Below, piece by piece: positions 7,498 to 16,794 of a stretch of 64,000 nt of DNA. The DNA is from Palsa-870 sp039935415 (GTDB taxonomy: Bacteria; Chloroflexota; Dormibacteria; Dormibacterales; Dormibacteraceae). A program made the translations under genes and the position numbers. Location of the stretch: positions 1 through 64,000 of the forward strand of contig JBDTKH010000004.1 of the NCBI GenBank assembly GCA_039935415.1. The letters run 5' to 3'. Numbering within the stretch: the first letter of the stretch is position 1; each line of letters begins with the position of its first letter. The notes under the pieces are model-generated. The model was not told the origin of the DNA. It saw only the letters and a list, made by a program, of their open reading frames with translations, and did not search any database.

Positions 7498-9216
7498 ATG
7501 CTTGAGTTCGCGCGGGCGGCGGCGGAGGTCGGCTCGACGCCGGCCACCCTAGAAAAGACGCACGCCCTTGCCGCATACCTACGCACGCTCGAGGATGACG
7601 ACCTGCGCCGCGCCGCCGTGTTCATGTCCGGCCGCGCCTTCAGCCCGTCCAAGCGTCGCACGCTCGGCCTCGGATGGTCGACTGTGAACAAAATCGTGTC
7701 GTCCGTGTCCGGGCTCGACGACGAAGACCTCGGACGCATCTTCCGCGAGCATTCGGACCTCGGTGACTGGGCCGGTGAGGCGCTCGCTGGTCGCACGCAG
7801 CCCGAGTCGGTCACCCTGGCCGAGGTCGAGGAAACGCTAGAGGCGATTCGCACTGCGCGGGGCGCGGCCAAGGCCGCGCCGCTGGAACGTCTCATCAAGC
7901 GCCTTGACCCTAAGGCAGCGCGCTTCCTGATCAAGATCATCGCGGGCGAGCTTCGCATCGGCTTGAGCGAAGGACTCGTCGAGGCCGCGATCGCGGAAGC
8001 GTTCAACGTTCCCATCACCCAGGTCAAGCGCGTCCACCTGATCACCGGCGACATCGGCGAGACGGCGGTGCGATGCAAGCACGGGCAGTTCGACACGACC
8101 ACGGTGACGCTCTTCCAGCCGGTGCGCTTCATGCTGGCGAGCCCGGTGGAGACCGCCGCCGAGGCATTCGAGCGGATGGGCGCCGACCGCGTGTGGACGG
8201 AGGAGAAGTACGACGGCGTCCGCTGCCAGATGCACCGGCAGGGCGCTCGCGTCGAGCTTTTCTCGCGCGACCTGAAGGAGACCACGAGCGCTTTCCCGGA
8301 ACTCGCCGAGAGCGCAGCGTCGATCGGCCACGACGTGCTGTTCGACGGCGAGGTCCTCGCGCATCGCGACGGCAAGGTGCTGCGTTTCTTCGAGCTACAG
8401 CGAAGGCTGGGGCGCAAGAAGGTCTCGAGCGAGCTGCTGCAGGAGGTGCCAGTCGTGCTCGTCGTCTTCGATTTGCTCTGGCTGGACGGCCGCGCGCTGC
8501 TCGACGAGCCGTTGAAGACCCGGCGCGACCTGCTCGAGGGACTTGGCCTCGCGCATCCGTTCCTGCCGGCGCGGGTCGAAGAGTCGACAGGGCCCGACGA
8601 CCTGGACCGGATCTTCGCGGAGACTCGCGCGCGCGGCAACGAAGGCCTGATGGTCAAGGACCCGCTCAGCCTGTACACCCCGGGGCGCCGTGGCCTCGCC
8701 TGGCTGAAGCTGAAGCGCCCGCTGGCGACGTTGGACGTCGTGGTCACCGCTGCCGAGTGGGGCCACGGCAAGCGCAAGGGCGTGCTATCCGACTACACGT
8801 TTGCCGTCAAGGACAAGAGCAGCGGGCGGTTCGTCAACGTGGGCAAGGCGTACACGGGTCTGACGGACGCCGAGATCGCCACCATGACCCAGCGTTTTCT
8901 CGCGATCACCATCGAGGACCATGGGCACGTGCGGCTGGTGCGCCCCGAGGTCGTGCTGGAGGTCGCCTTCGACTCGATCCAGCATTCCGGACGCCACAAG
9001 AGCGGCTTCGCGCTGCGATTTCCTCGCATCGTGCGCATCAGGGAAGACAAGCCCGTCGACGAGATCGACACGGTGGAGCGCGTCGCAGAGCTGTACGAGC
9101 GCTACTTCGGCGAGAAGACACAGGTGCCTCTCGCCGCAGTTGCCAAAGTGGGTCCCCCCACCCGTCCGGGCGCGCGTCGCGCGCCGGGACACCCTCCCCG
9201 GCGAGCGGGGACGTGA
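7498..9216 (+). CDS. lig: ATP-dependent DNA ligase
   Basis: 572 residues. N-terminal DNA-binding domain (about 1-200), then the nucleotidyltransferase core with motif I EKYDGVR (Lys237 predicted to be adenylated), motif III VLFDGEVLA, motif IV GNEGLMVKD, motif V WLKLK, and a C-terminal OB domain ending in FPRIVRIREDK. The length and the N-terminal domain match the archaeal/bacterial LigB family rather than the compact LigD ligase. The last 25 residues are a Pro/Arg-rich tail. The stop overlaps the next gene (GTGA). Role: nick sealing, probably in repair together with the MBL proteins. Confidence 0.92.
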   Translation: MLEFARAAAEVGSTPATLEKTHALAAYLRTLEDDDLRRAAVFMSGRAFSPSKRRTLGLGWSTVNKIVSSVSGLDDEDLGRIFREHSDLGDWAGEALAGRTQPESVTLAEVEETLEAIRTARGAAKAAPLERLIKRLDPKAARFLIKIIAGELRIGLSEGLVEAAIAEAFNVPITQVKRVHLITGDIGETAVRCKHGQFDTTTVTLFQPVRFMLASPVETAAEAFERMGADRVWTEEKYDGVRCQMHRQGARVELFSRDLKETTSAFPELAESAASIGHDVLFDGEVLAHRDGKVLRFFELQRRLGRKKVSSELLQEVPVVLVVFDLLWLDGRALLDEPLKTRRDLLEGLGLAHPFLPARVEESTGPDDLDRIFAETRARGNEGLMVKDPLSLYTPGRRGLAWLKLKRPLATLDVVVTAAEWGHGKRKGVLSDYTFAVKDKSSGRFVNVGKAYTGLTDAEIATMTQRFLAITIEDHGHVRLVRPEVVLEVAFDSIQHSGRHKSGFALRFPRIVRIREDKPVDEIDTVERVAELYERYFGEKTQVPLAAVAKVGPPTRPGARRAPGHPPRRAGT

Positions 9217-9950
9217 GGCTCACGTTCATGGGCACCGCCGGCGCGCGATTCATGGTCGCCAAGCAGCTGGCTGCCTCGGGTGGCCTGTACCTCGAGGAAG
9301 GAGATACCCGCCTGAGCCTCGACCCCGGGCCGGGCGCGATCGTGCAGTACGCGAAGCGAAAGGTCGACCTGACGAAGCTCGACGCCATCGTGCTCAGCCA
9401 TCGCCACCTGGACCACTCGGGTGACGTCAACGTGATGGTCGAGGCGATGACCGAGGGCGGATTCCGCAAGCGCGGCAGGCTCTTCTGCCCGTCGGACGCC
9501 CTCGACGAAGACCCGGTGGTGCTCAACTACCTCCGGCGCTTTCCGCAGGAGATCGTCCGCCTCGAGCCTGAGCGCTCATACACCGTGGGCGCCGTGACCT
9601 TCTCCACGAGCCCGCGGCACGTGCACCAGTCCGAGACGTACGGGTTTCGCTTCGGCGACCGCCTCGGGTGGGTCACCGATTCCGCCTACTACGACGGCAT
9701 CGCCGAGCAGCACAAGGCCGACGTGATGGTGATCCACGTCGTGCTCATGCAGTGCCGCCCCGAGCTGCCACACCTGTGCCTGGATGACGCGGAGCGGATC
9801 ATCCGCGATGTGAAACCGCGGCTCGCCATCCTCACGCACTATGGGATGACCGTGTGGAGAGCCCATCCGTGGGAGCTGGCCGCGGACCTCACGCAGCGCC
9901 TGGGCACCGAGGTGAAGGCGGCGCGTGACGGCATGAGCCTCGAGCTGTGA
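9213..9950 (+). CDS. Metallo-beta-lactamase-fold hydrolase, ligase-linked
   Basis: 245 residues from GTG 9213, overlapping the ligase stop. Starts LTFMGTAGARFMVAKQLAAS; metal motif SHRHLDHSGD (about residue 63), later ligands in SPRHVHQSETYG and WVTDSAYYDG, final His in ILTHYGM. This resembles RNase Z/phnP-like MBL proteins of unknown substrate. Translational coupling to the ligase suggests a nucleic-acid role (inference). Confidence 0.78.
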   Translation: MRLTFMGTAGARFMVAKQLAASGGLYLEEGDTRLSLDPGPGAIVQYAKRKVDLTKLDAIVLSHRHLDHSGDVNVMVEAMTEGGFRKRGRLFCPSDALDEDPVVLNYLRRFPQEIVRLEPERSYTVGAVTFSTSPRHVHQSETYGFRFGDRLGWVTDSAYYDGIAEQHKADVMVIHVVLMQCRPELPHLCLDDAERIIRDVKPRLAILTHYGMTVWRAHPWELAADLTQRLGTEVKAARDGMSLEL

Positions 9951-9960
9951 GCATCGCCAG

Positions 9961-11151
9961 ATGACCTCGGAGCAGCGCTTTCTCCTGCTGCTCATCCTGG
10001 TCGGCGCGCTCGCCACGGTGCTCGGCCTGGTCTCGAAGCGCGCGCGGCTGCTGCCTTATCCGGTGGTCCTGGCGGCGGCGGGCGTCGCCGTGGGACTCCT
10101 CCCCGGCGGGCAGTTCCCGCGCATCGGAGGCACAGTCATTCTCCTCGCCTTCGTGCCGGGCCTGGTCTTCGAGGCCGCCCTGACGCTCGACCTCGCCGAG
10201 CTCAGGCGGCGGCTGGTCGCCATCGGCCTGCTGGCGACGGTCGGGGTGGCGATGACCGTGCTCCTGATCGGGACGCTGACCCATCTCATCCTGGGGTTCA
10301 GCTGGGCAAGCGGCATGCTGGTGGGCGCGATCCTCGCGGCGACCGATCCAATCGCCGTGGTGACGCTGCTGCGTCGGCTCAAGGCGCCGTCCGGCCTCGC
10401 GGCCATCCTGGAAGGCGAGAGCCTTTTCAACGACGGCACCGGAGTTGCGGTGTTCTCGGCCGTCATGGCGACGATCCTGAGCGGCACACCCTCAGTCGGT
10501 GACGCCGCGCTGCGATTTGTCGCGATCACGGTCGGCGGCACGCTCATCGGGCTGGCGGTGGGCTTCCTCGGCCTGGCCCTGCTGCGCTTTGCGGAAGACG
10601 CGCAGCTCGAGATCCTCGCGACGCTAGTCATCGCCTATGGGAGCTATCTCGCGGCAGACCTGGTCCACGCCTCCGGCATCGTCGCAGTCGTCGTAGCGGG
10701 AGTCGTTGTTGCCAGGTACGGTGCGCAGATCGGCCGGCTGCACGGGCCGCAGCTCCTCGGTTTCTGGAACCTGTTGGCGTTCGTGCTCAACGCGGTGCTG
10801 TTCATCCTCGTCGGAGCCGCATTGCCTGCATGGACGTTGCTGCCCGTCGCCGGGCTCGTCATCGTCACGTTCGTGATCATGCTGGTGATCCGCGCGGCGC
10901 CGGTGTACGCCCTCCTCGGCCTGGCCGCCTTGCGGCCACCATCCATCCCCTGGCCGTGGCGGCACGTCACAGTGTGGGCAGGCCTGCGCGGCGCTCTGTC
11001 TGTTGCGCTCGCTCTCTCCGTCGCGGGGGTTGCCGGCGTCGACAGCCGCGTTTCGGTGGTCGCCTACGGCGTCGTGCTGCTCTCGCTGCTTGTGCAGGGC
11101 GCTCTCATGACGCCGGTCATGCGCGGGCTGAGGATCGAATCGGCGAAATGA
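9961..11151 (+). CDS. CPA1-family cation/proton antiporter (NhaP-like)
   Basis: 396 residues with about 12 hydrophobic segments. Family motifs: GAILAATDPIAVVTLLRRL (the ion-binding Asp of ATDP) and EGESLFNDGTGVAVF. A C-terminal cytoplasmic regulatory domain is nearly absent, as in short NhaP/YjcE forms. It begins 10 nt after the MBL gene and overlaps the next gene by ATGA, so it is cotranscribed. Probable Na+(K+)/H+ exchange for pH or sodium homeostasis. Confidence 0.9.
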   Translation: MTSEQRFLLLLILVGALATVLGLVSKRARLLPYPVVLAAAGVAVGLLPGGQFPRIGGTVILLAFVPGLVFEAALTLDLAELRRRLVAIGLLATVGVAMTVLLIGTLTHLILGFSWASGMLVGAILAATDPIAVVTLLRRLKAPSGLAAILEGESLFNDGTGVAVFSAVMATILSGTPSVGDAALRFVAITVGGTLIGLAVGFLGLALLRFAEDAQLEILATLVIAYGSYLAADLVHASGIVAVVVAGVVVARYGAQIGRLHGPQLLGFWNLLAFVLNAVLFILVGAALPAWTLLPVAGLVIVTFVIMLVIRAAPVYALLGLAALRPPSIPWPWRHVTVWAGLRGALSVALALSVAGVAGVDSRVSVVAYGVVLLSLLVQGALMTPVMRGLRIESAK

Positions 11152-12266
11152 GCAGGTGGCACTGGCGCGGGTCGGTCGCACTGCTCGCGGTCGCCGTCGC
11201 CTTCGTCATCTACCCGCTGATCGAGGGCAGCGGCGACGTCATCAACTCCGACTGGCCGGCCTTCGCGACTGGAGGCCGGATCATGGTCAGCGATCCCGGC
11301 CACCTGTACGACTTCGACGTTCAGCGCAGAGTTGAGCTCGAAGTCACGGGCGGCCGGACGCTGATCACGCTAGGCATTCACGGCATCCTTCCGTTCGTCG
11401 GACCGGCTTGGGTCGCCTTCTTCGCTGTTCCGTTCGAGCTCCTCGGCACCAATATCGGCGGGCGGCTCTGGATCCTGTTCGGGCTCGCGTGCCTGGCGCT
11501 AGGCCTCTATCTCGCGGTGCGGCCACGCCCCCCATCGGCCATCCTTCCCGCCTTCGCCTCCGTACCGACCGCGCTGCTGCTGCTCAACGCCCAGCTCGAC
11601 GGCCTCGTCGCACTGGGCATCGGGGCCGCGATCGCGCTGCGCTCGCGACCTTACCTGGCCGGCCTGTGCCTGGGCCTCAGCCTGGTCAAGCCGCAGCTCG
11701 TGCTGCCGATAGGGGCGGCTCTCCTGCTCACGAAGCAGTGGCGCGCTCTGGCCGGCTGGGCGACGGCCGGCATCGCGATGTGGGCCACGGCGGCGCTGCT
11801 CAACCCGCTATGGATTCTGCAGTGGATCCCGAAGCTGAGCGGGCCGGTCGGACCCGGCAGCCGCGAGATCGACTTCGCCCACTTCGGCACGGCATTGCCC
11901 TCAGCGGTCCAGGGGTACGCGGTGGCGATCCTATCGCTGGTGGCGCTGGTCGCCGTGCTCGCCCTGGCCCGGCGCCGCCGGGCCGATTTCCAGGGTGCCG
12001 CGGCCGTCCTGGTCGCCGGAGGCCCGCTCGTCGCGCCTCACGCGCTCCCGACCGACCTGGTCATGGTCGCCGTCGGGCTGGCCGTGTGGGGCAAGGCGAC
12101 CTGGCTGGACTGGGTGATCCTGTCTGCCGGCGCCGCGGTTGCCGCCGTCGCTCCGGCGCCGGTGCCCGCGGTGGCGGGCCTGGTGGTGATGGGCTGGGCC
12201 TGCCTGCGAGCCTCGGGGCTGGTCAGCCAGTGGCGGCGAGGACGGGCGCCGGCGTCTGCTGGATGA
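11148..12266 (+). CDS. GT87-like polytopic membrane protein (mannosyltransferase-type)
   Basis: 372 residues, 9-10 hydrophobic segments, DUF2029/GT87 architecture: an extracytoplasmic loop after the first helix with the acidic pair region NSDWPAFATGGRIM, and LGLSLVKPQLVLP in the middle. GT87 enzymes use polyprenyl-phosphate mannose to elongate PIM/arabinan-type glycans, plausible given the inositol-lipid operon at 53-61 kb. A second member lies at 20826-22046. The 3' end overlaps clpP by 44 nt on the opposite strand. Confidence 0.75.
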   Translation: MSRWHWRGSVALLAVAVAFVIYPLIEGSGDVINSDWPAFATGGRIMVSDPGHLYDFDVQRRVELEVTGGRTLITLGIHGILPFVGPAWVAFFAVPFELLGTNIGGRLWILFGLACLALGLYLAVRPRPPSAILPAFASVPTALLLLNAQLDGLVALGIGAAIALRSRPYLAGLCLGLSLVKPQLVLPIGAALLLTKQWRALAGWATAGIAMWATAALLNPLWILQWIPKLSGPVGPGSREIDFAHFGTALPSAVQGYAVAILSLVALVAVLALARRRRADFQGAAAVLVAGGPLVAPHALPTDLVMVAVGLAVWGKATWLDWVILSAGAAVAAVAPAPVPAVAGLVVMGWACLRASGLVSQWRRGRAPASAG

Positions 12267-12843
12267 TTCCGTCGATTAGGCCGTACTCCACAGCCTCTTG
12301 AGGGTTCAGGAAGAAGTCGCGGTCGGTGTCTCGCTCGACCCGCTCGAGAGACTGCCCCGTGTGCTTGACGATCAGGCCGTTCAAGACGTCCTTGATGCGA
12401 AGGATCTCGCGCGCGTGGATGTCCAGGTCGCTCGCCTGCCCCTGGAGCCCCTGGCCGCCGATGAGCGGCTGGTGCATGTGGATCGTCGAGCTCGGCAGTG
12501 AGAAGCGCTTTCCCTTCGCCCCGGCCATCAGGACCACCGTGCCAAAGCTCGCCGCCCGGCCGATGCAGACGGTCGAGATCGGCGCCTGGACGAACTGCAT
12601 CGTGTCGTAGATGGCAAAGCCTGCGGTCACTGCGCCACCTGGCGAGTTGATGTAGATCTGGATCTCCTTCTCGGGGTCGTCCGCCGAGAGGTAGATGAGC
12701 TGGGCAACGACCAGGTTCGCGACCACGTCGTCGATGGGCCTGCCGATGAGGATGATGCGGTCCTTCAGCAGGCGGGAGTAGATGTCGAAGGTTCGCTCGC
12801 GGTTGCCGCCCTCGTTCTCTGTGACGATCGGTATGAATGCCAC
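12223..12843 (-). CDS. clpP: ATP-dependent Clp protease proteolytic subunit
   Basis: 206 residues from GTG 12843 (AGGTG 5 nt upstream; gives the usual FIPIV N-terminus). Catalytic triad visible: Ser99 in GRAASFG, His124 in IHMHQP, Asp about 173 in DTDRDFFL. The serine loop GRAASFGT departs from the common GMAASMGA, as in some secondary ClpP paralogues. No clpX or second clpP is adjacent. TTG 12885 is an upstream alternative but lies in the promoter. Confidence 0.9.
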   Translation of the reverse strand: MAFIPIVTENEGGNRERTFDIYSRLLKDRIILIGRPIDDVVANLVVAQLIYLSADDPEKEIQIYINSPGGAVTAGFAIYDTMQFVQAPISTVCIGRAASFGTVVLMAGAKGKRFSLPSSTIHMHQPLIGGQGLQGQASDLDIHAREILRIKDVLNGLIVKHTGQSLERVERDTDRDFFLNPQEAVEYGLIDGIIQQTPAPVLAATG

Positions 12844-12862
12844 TGCCGCACCTAGGTTACGA

Positions 12863-12870
12863 GATATATT
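12863..12870. promoter_or_regulatory. Divergent -10 elements between clpP and the 12879 gene
   Basis: GATATATT: TATATT (12865-12870) points right, 8 nt from the GTG at 12879; TATATC (12868-12863) points left, giving clpP a leader of roughly 12 nt that includes AGGTG. No good -35 is seen on either side. Confidence 0.5.
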
Positions 12871-12878
12871 TCGGCGAG

Positions 12879-13322
12879 GTGACAATTGGGACTGTGCTCG
12901 CTCCGGTGGACTTCTTCGCCGGGCTGCGGAGGGGACTCAAATCGCAGCTCCCGGCGCCTCTCCGTGGCTTCAACAGTGCGCGCGGCCGGGGGCGCCTGAT
13001 GAAGCTGCATTACGGCCGGTCCGAGTTTCATTTCGAGGCCTGGCATCACACCGGCGTCGGGCGGCTGGAGATCGGCCTCCATTTCGAAGGCGCGCCGAGC
13101 CAAAACCAGGAAGCCTTCGATTTCTTTCGTCAGCGCATGGTGGAGGTCAAGGCAAGCCTGCCGCATGCGGAGCTCGAGCCTTGGGACCGCGGTTGGCGCC
13201 GGCTCTACGAAACCCTGCCCGCCACGCAGCTGGACGAGGGTGTGCTGGACGCCGGGATCGACCGGATGTCGGAGTACATAGTCACCCTGCAGCCGATCGT
13301 CGAATCTTTGATCAAGGATTGA
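12879..13322 (+). CDS. Hypothetical protein, function unknown
   Basis: 147 residues from GTG 12879, placed 8 nt below a TATATT -10 (leaderless). The middle (MKLHYGRSEFHFEAWHHTG, GRLEIGLHFEGAPSQNQEAF) reads as a beta-rich domain with several His, followed by helices. GTG 12894 is an alternative start. It is followed 12 nt later by the O-methyltransferase. No family recognised. Confidence 0.6.
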   Translation: MTIGTVLAPVDFFAGLRRGLKSQLPAPLRGFNSARGRGRLMKLHYGRSEFHFEAWHHTGVGRLEIGLHFEGAPSQNQEAFDFFRQRMVEVKASLPHAELEPWDRGWRRLYETLPATQLDEGVLDAGIDRMSEYIVTLQPIVESLIKD

Positions 13323-13334
13323 GAGGATTGTCAG

Positions 13335-13979
13335 ATGAGAAGAGTTGAGTCAACCGACGAACTCCAGGCCTATATGAACGGTCTCCTGCCACCGCGCGAC
13401 CCCGTCCTGGCGCGGCTCGAGGATGAAGCGCGCCGCGAGAACATCCCGATCGTCGACCCGCACGAGGGGGCGCTGCTCTATCTGCTGGTCAAGATCTCGC
13501 GCGGCAAGCGAATCCTCGAGCTGGGCACGGCGACCGGGTACAGCGGCATCTGGATGCTGCTCGGCGCTGACGGCGGGGAGCTGACGACCTTTGAGTTGGA
13601 CCACGCGCGCGCCGCCCGGGCCCGCGCCAATTTCTCCCAGGCGGGGTTCGGCAAGCAGGCCATGGTGCTCGAAGAGAATGCGGTGACCGGGCTCGCAAAG
13701 CTCGAGACCCGGTTTGACGTGTGCTTCATCGACCTGATCAACTCGTTCCGGTCTGAAGACATCACGCGCCAGGTGTTCGAGCTGTGCATGGAGCGGCTTG
13801 ACCCAGGAGCGCTGCTGATGGCCGACAACGCCCTGCAGCAGGGCGAGGTGGTGCGACCTGACAGCCAGAACACGCGCAACGCCGCCCACTACAACGAGCT
13901 GGTGACCAAGCATCCGCGGCTGGATAGCATCGTGATCCCAATCCGCGACGGCCTCTCGGTGGCGAGGGTCAGGGATTAG
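13335..13979 (+). CDS. O-methyltransferase, class I SAM-dependent (family 3)
   Basis: 214 residues; GAGAGG lies just upstream of ATG 13335. SAM-binding motif ILELGTATGYSGIWML (about 60-75), acidic loop TTFELDHARA, and post-motif FDVCFIDLINSF. The N-terminal cap ends in NIPIVDPHEGALLYLLV as in COG4122 catechol-O-methyltransferase-like enzymes. The metal-binding Asp of the family appears in FIDL and MADNAL. Substrate unknown. Confidence 0.88.
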   Translation: MRRVESTDELQAYMNGLLPPRDPVLARLEDEARRENIPIVDPHEGALLYLLVKISRGKRILELGTATGYSGIWMLLGADGGELTTFELDHARAARARANFSQAGFGKQAMVLEENAVTGLAKLETRFDVCFIDLINSFRSEDITRQVFELCMERLDPGALLMADNALQQGEVVRPDSQNTRNAAHYNELVTKHPRLDSIVIPIRDGLSVARVRD

Positions 13980-14677
13980 CCCCTAGCCGGCTTCGAATCT
14001 TCGCCTTCGATCCAGAACGTCCCGTCGGCTGCGTACTCTTTCTTCCAGATCGGCACCGACTCCTTGAGGCGGTCGATGCCCCACTTGCACGCGGCGATCG
14101 CTTCGGCGCGGTGCGGGCACGAGACCGCGACGACGACGGACGCCTCTCCGATCTCAAGCTTGCCGGTGCGATGCGCCATCGCCAGCCGGGCCTCCGGCCA
14201 CTGCTGCGCGATCTCCTCGCCGATCTTGCGCATCTGCGCCAGGGCCATCTCGGAGTAGGCCTCGTAGTCGAGGCGCGTGACGCCGCGGCCACGCGAGTTG
14301 TCGCGCACCACGCCTGTGAAGGTGCAGATCGCTCCGGCGCTACTGTGCGCCACAGCCGCCTCCAGGCGACGGGAATCGAGGGGATCGACGGTGATCTCGA
14401 ACAGCACGCCGACACCGTGAGCCCCGCCGCTGACCGGTGGGATGAAAGCCACCTCGTCGCCGTCGGCGACAGTCGCGGTCCAGTCGGTGAACTCCTGGTT
14501 GAGCGCCGCGCGGACCGCATTGCGGTCTGACTCAAGCGCGGGGTGCAGGCGGCGCAAGGCCGCGTAGACATCCGCGATCGTGGAGGCGCCAGGAAGCTCG
14601 AGTGCTTCGGTCGCGGTGCCGGCCTGCTCGCGCAGCCTCGCGAACAGGAGCGCGCGGACGGCGATCGCTACGGGCAC
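13976..14677 (-). CDS. moaX: MoaD-MoaE fusion, molybdopterin synthase
   Basis: 233 residues. Residues 1-85 are a MoaD ubiquitin-like domain (RALLFARLREQAGT, DGDEVAFIPPVSGG) whose diglycine at 84-85 is internal; residues 88-225 are MoaE (AICTFTGVVRDNSRG, HRTGKLEIGEASVVVAVSC, WGIDRLKESVPIWKKE with the catalytic lysines). In mycobacterial MoaX the fusion is cleaved after the Gly-Gly so that MoaD can be thiocarboxylated; the same is expected here. The GTG is 6 nt below TAACAT (leaderless). Tail-to-tail with the methyltransferase (4-nt overlap). Confidence 0.92.
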   Translation of the reverse strand: MPVAIAVRALLFARLREQAGTATEALELPGASTIADVYAALRRLHPALESDRNAVRAALNQEFTDWTATVADGDEVAFIPPVSGGAHGVGVLFEITVDPLDSRRLEAAVAHSSAGAICTFTGVVRDNSRGRGVTRLDYEAYSEMALAQMRKIGEEIAQQWPEARLAMAHRTGKLEIGEASVVVAVSCPHRAEAIAACKWGIDRLKESVPIWKKEYAADGTFWIEGEDSKPARG

Positions 14678-14686
14678 GGTCCCATG

Positions 14687-15046
14687 TTACGAAGCGGCGC
14701 GCGCGACGCCCACGAACACGTGGACCTCCTTGCCCGAGTCCAGCGCGCGCTCGACCGTCGCACGCGTGCCTTTGGAGGTCCCGTCCCAGAACGCGACGAG
14801 CACATCGCACGCGTCGATCAGCCGCTGGTTGCGCACCGCAGACCGGCTCGCGTCCGACAGCTCCTCGAAGGAGGCCGGCATGACGCGGACCGCGATGCCC
14901 TTCGCGCGCGCGGCCTTCGTCGCCGCTGCGTCCACGCCGCTCGCGCTGCCGGTGATGATCGAGGCGCGTGGCGGCAAGCCGTCCACGTAGTCCGTGACGC
15001 GTTGGGGATCGGAGAAGCGGCGGCTTCCCACGATCGCGACTCGCAT
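14687..15046 (-). CDS. SLOG-domain protein (DUF2493-like)
   Basis: 119 residues. Rossmann-like SLOG/LOG fold: VAIVGSRRFSDPQRV at the start, IITGSASGVDAAATKAAR as the phosphate-binding loop, NQRLIDACDVLVAFWDGTSKGT as the acidic ligand strand. SLOG domains bind or cleave nucleotide-derived ligands; DUF2493 members occur with NAD-derived signalling and mobile elements. It follows pckA with AGGAG upstream of the ATG, so it is probably cotranscribed. Confidence 0.8.
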   Translation of the reverse strand: MRVAIVGSRRFSDPQRVTDYVDGLPPRASIITGSASGVDAAATKAARAKGIAVRVMPASFEELSDASRSAVRNQRLIDACDVLVAFWDGTSKGTRATVERALDSGKEVHVFVGVARAAS

Positions 15047-15059
15047 CTGGGTCGAGCTC

Positions 15060-16601
<1,542 letters not shown>

Positions 16602-16642
16602 GGCTTAACAAGTATGAGAGGGAACCCGGGGTTGCCTCTCAT
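16602..16642 (-). promoter_or_regulatory. pckA promoter region with 29-bp near-perfect palindrome
   Basis: 16614-16642 is an inverted repeat with arms ATGAGAGG/CCTCTCAT and an inner AACC/GGTT pair, separated by single mismatches. On the minus strand a -10-like CATACT (16616-16611) sits 9 nt before the pckA ATG, so the palindrome covers the spacer and -35 region. It is the right size and place for an operator. As RNA it could also fold, but then it would lie upstream of the predicted start. Confidence 0.5.
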
Positions 16643-16794
16643 CGGCGGGCGCTTCGCGCGCGCCTGCTCTCTTTCCGTGTGTGGATGGGACTGATTTAAG
16701 GATTGGTTTCTCCTGGCCACCCTTGTGAGTCGAACGGGACAAAGTCGTGGCCGGGGAGACCCCGGCCAACCCTGCAACGCTAGCAAGTTGATTT
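16643..16794. terminator. Hairpin between VWA gene and pckA
   Basis: GGCCGGGG-aga-CCCCGGCC at 16749-16767 is a perfect 8-bp stem, 28 nt below the VWA stop on the minus strand, suitable as that operon's terminator. Flanks resemble the dispersed hairpin repeat described at 27381, 48631 and 57758. The rest of this stretch is noncoding. Confidence 0.55.

Noticed and set aside
7473..8777. 434-codon frame antisense to the DNA ligase
   Set aside because: Ser/Arg-rich shadow of a clearly coding sense frame.
16602..16794. Metabolite riboswitch in front of pckA
   Set aside because: No known riboswitch core recognised, and the likely -10 lies downstream of the palindrome, so the structure would not be transcribed; an operator is simpler.
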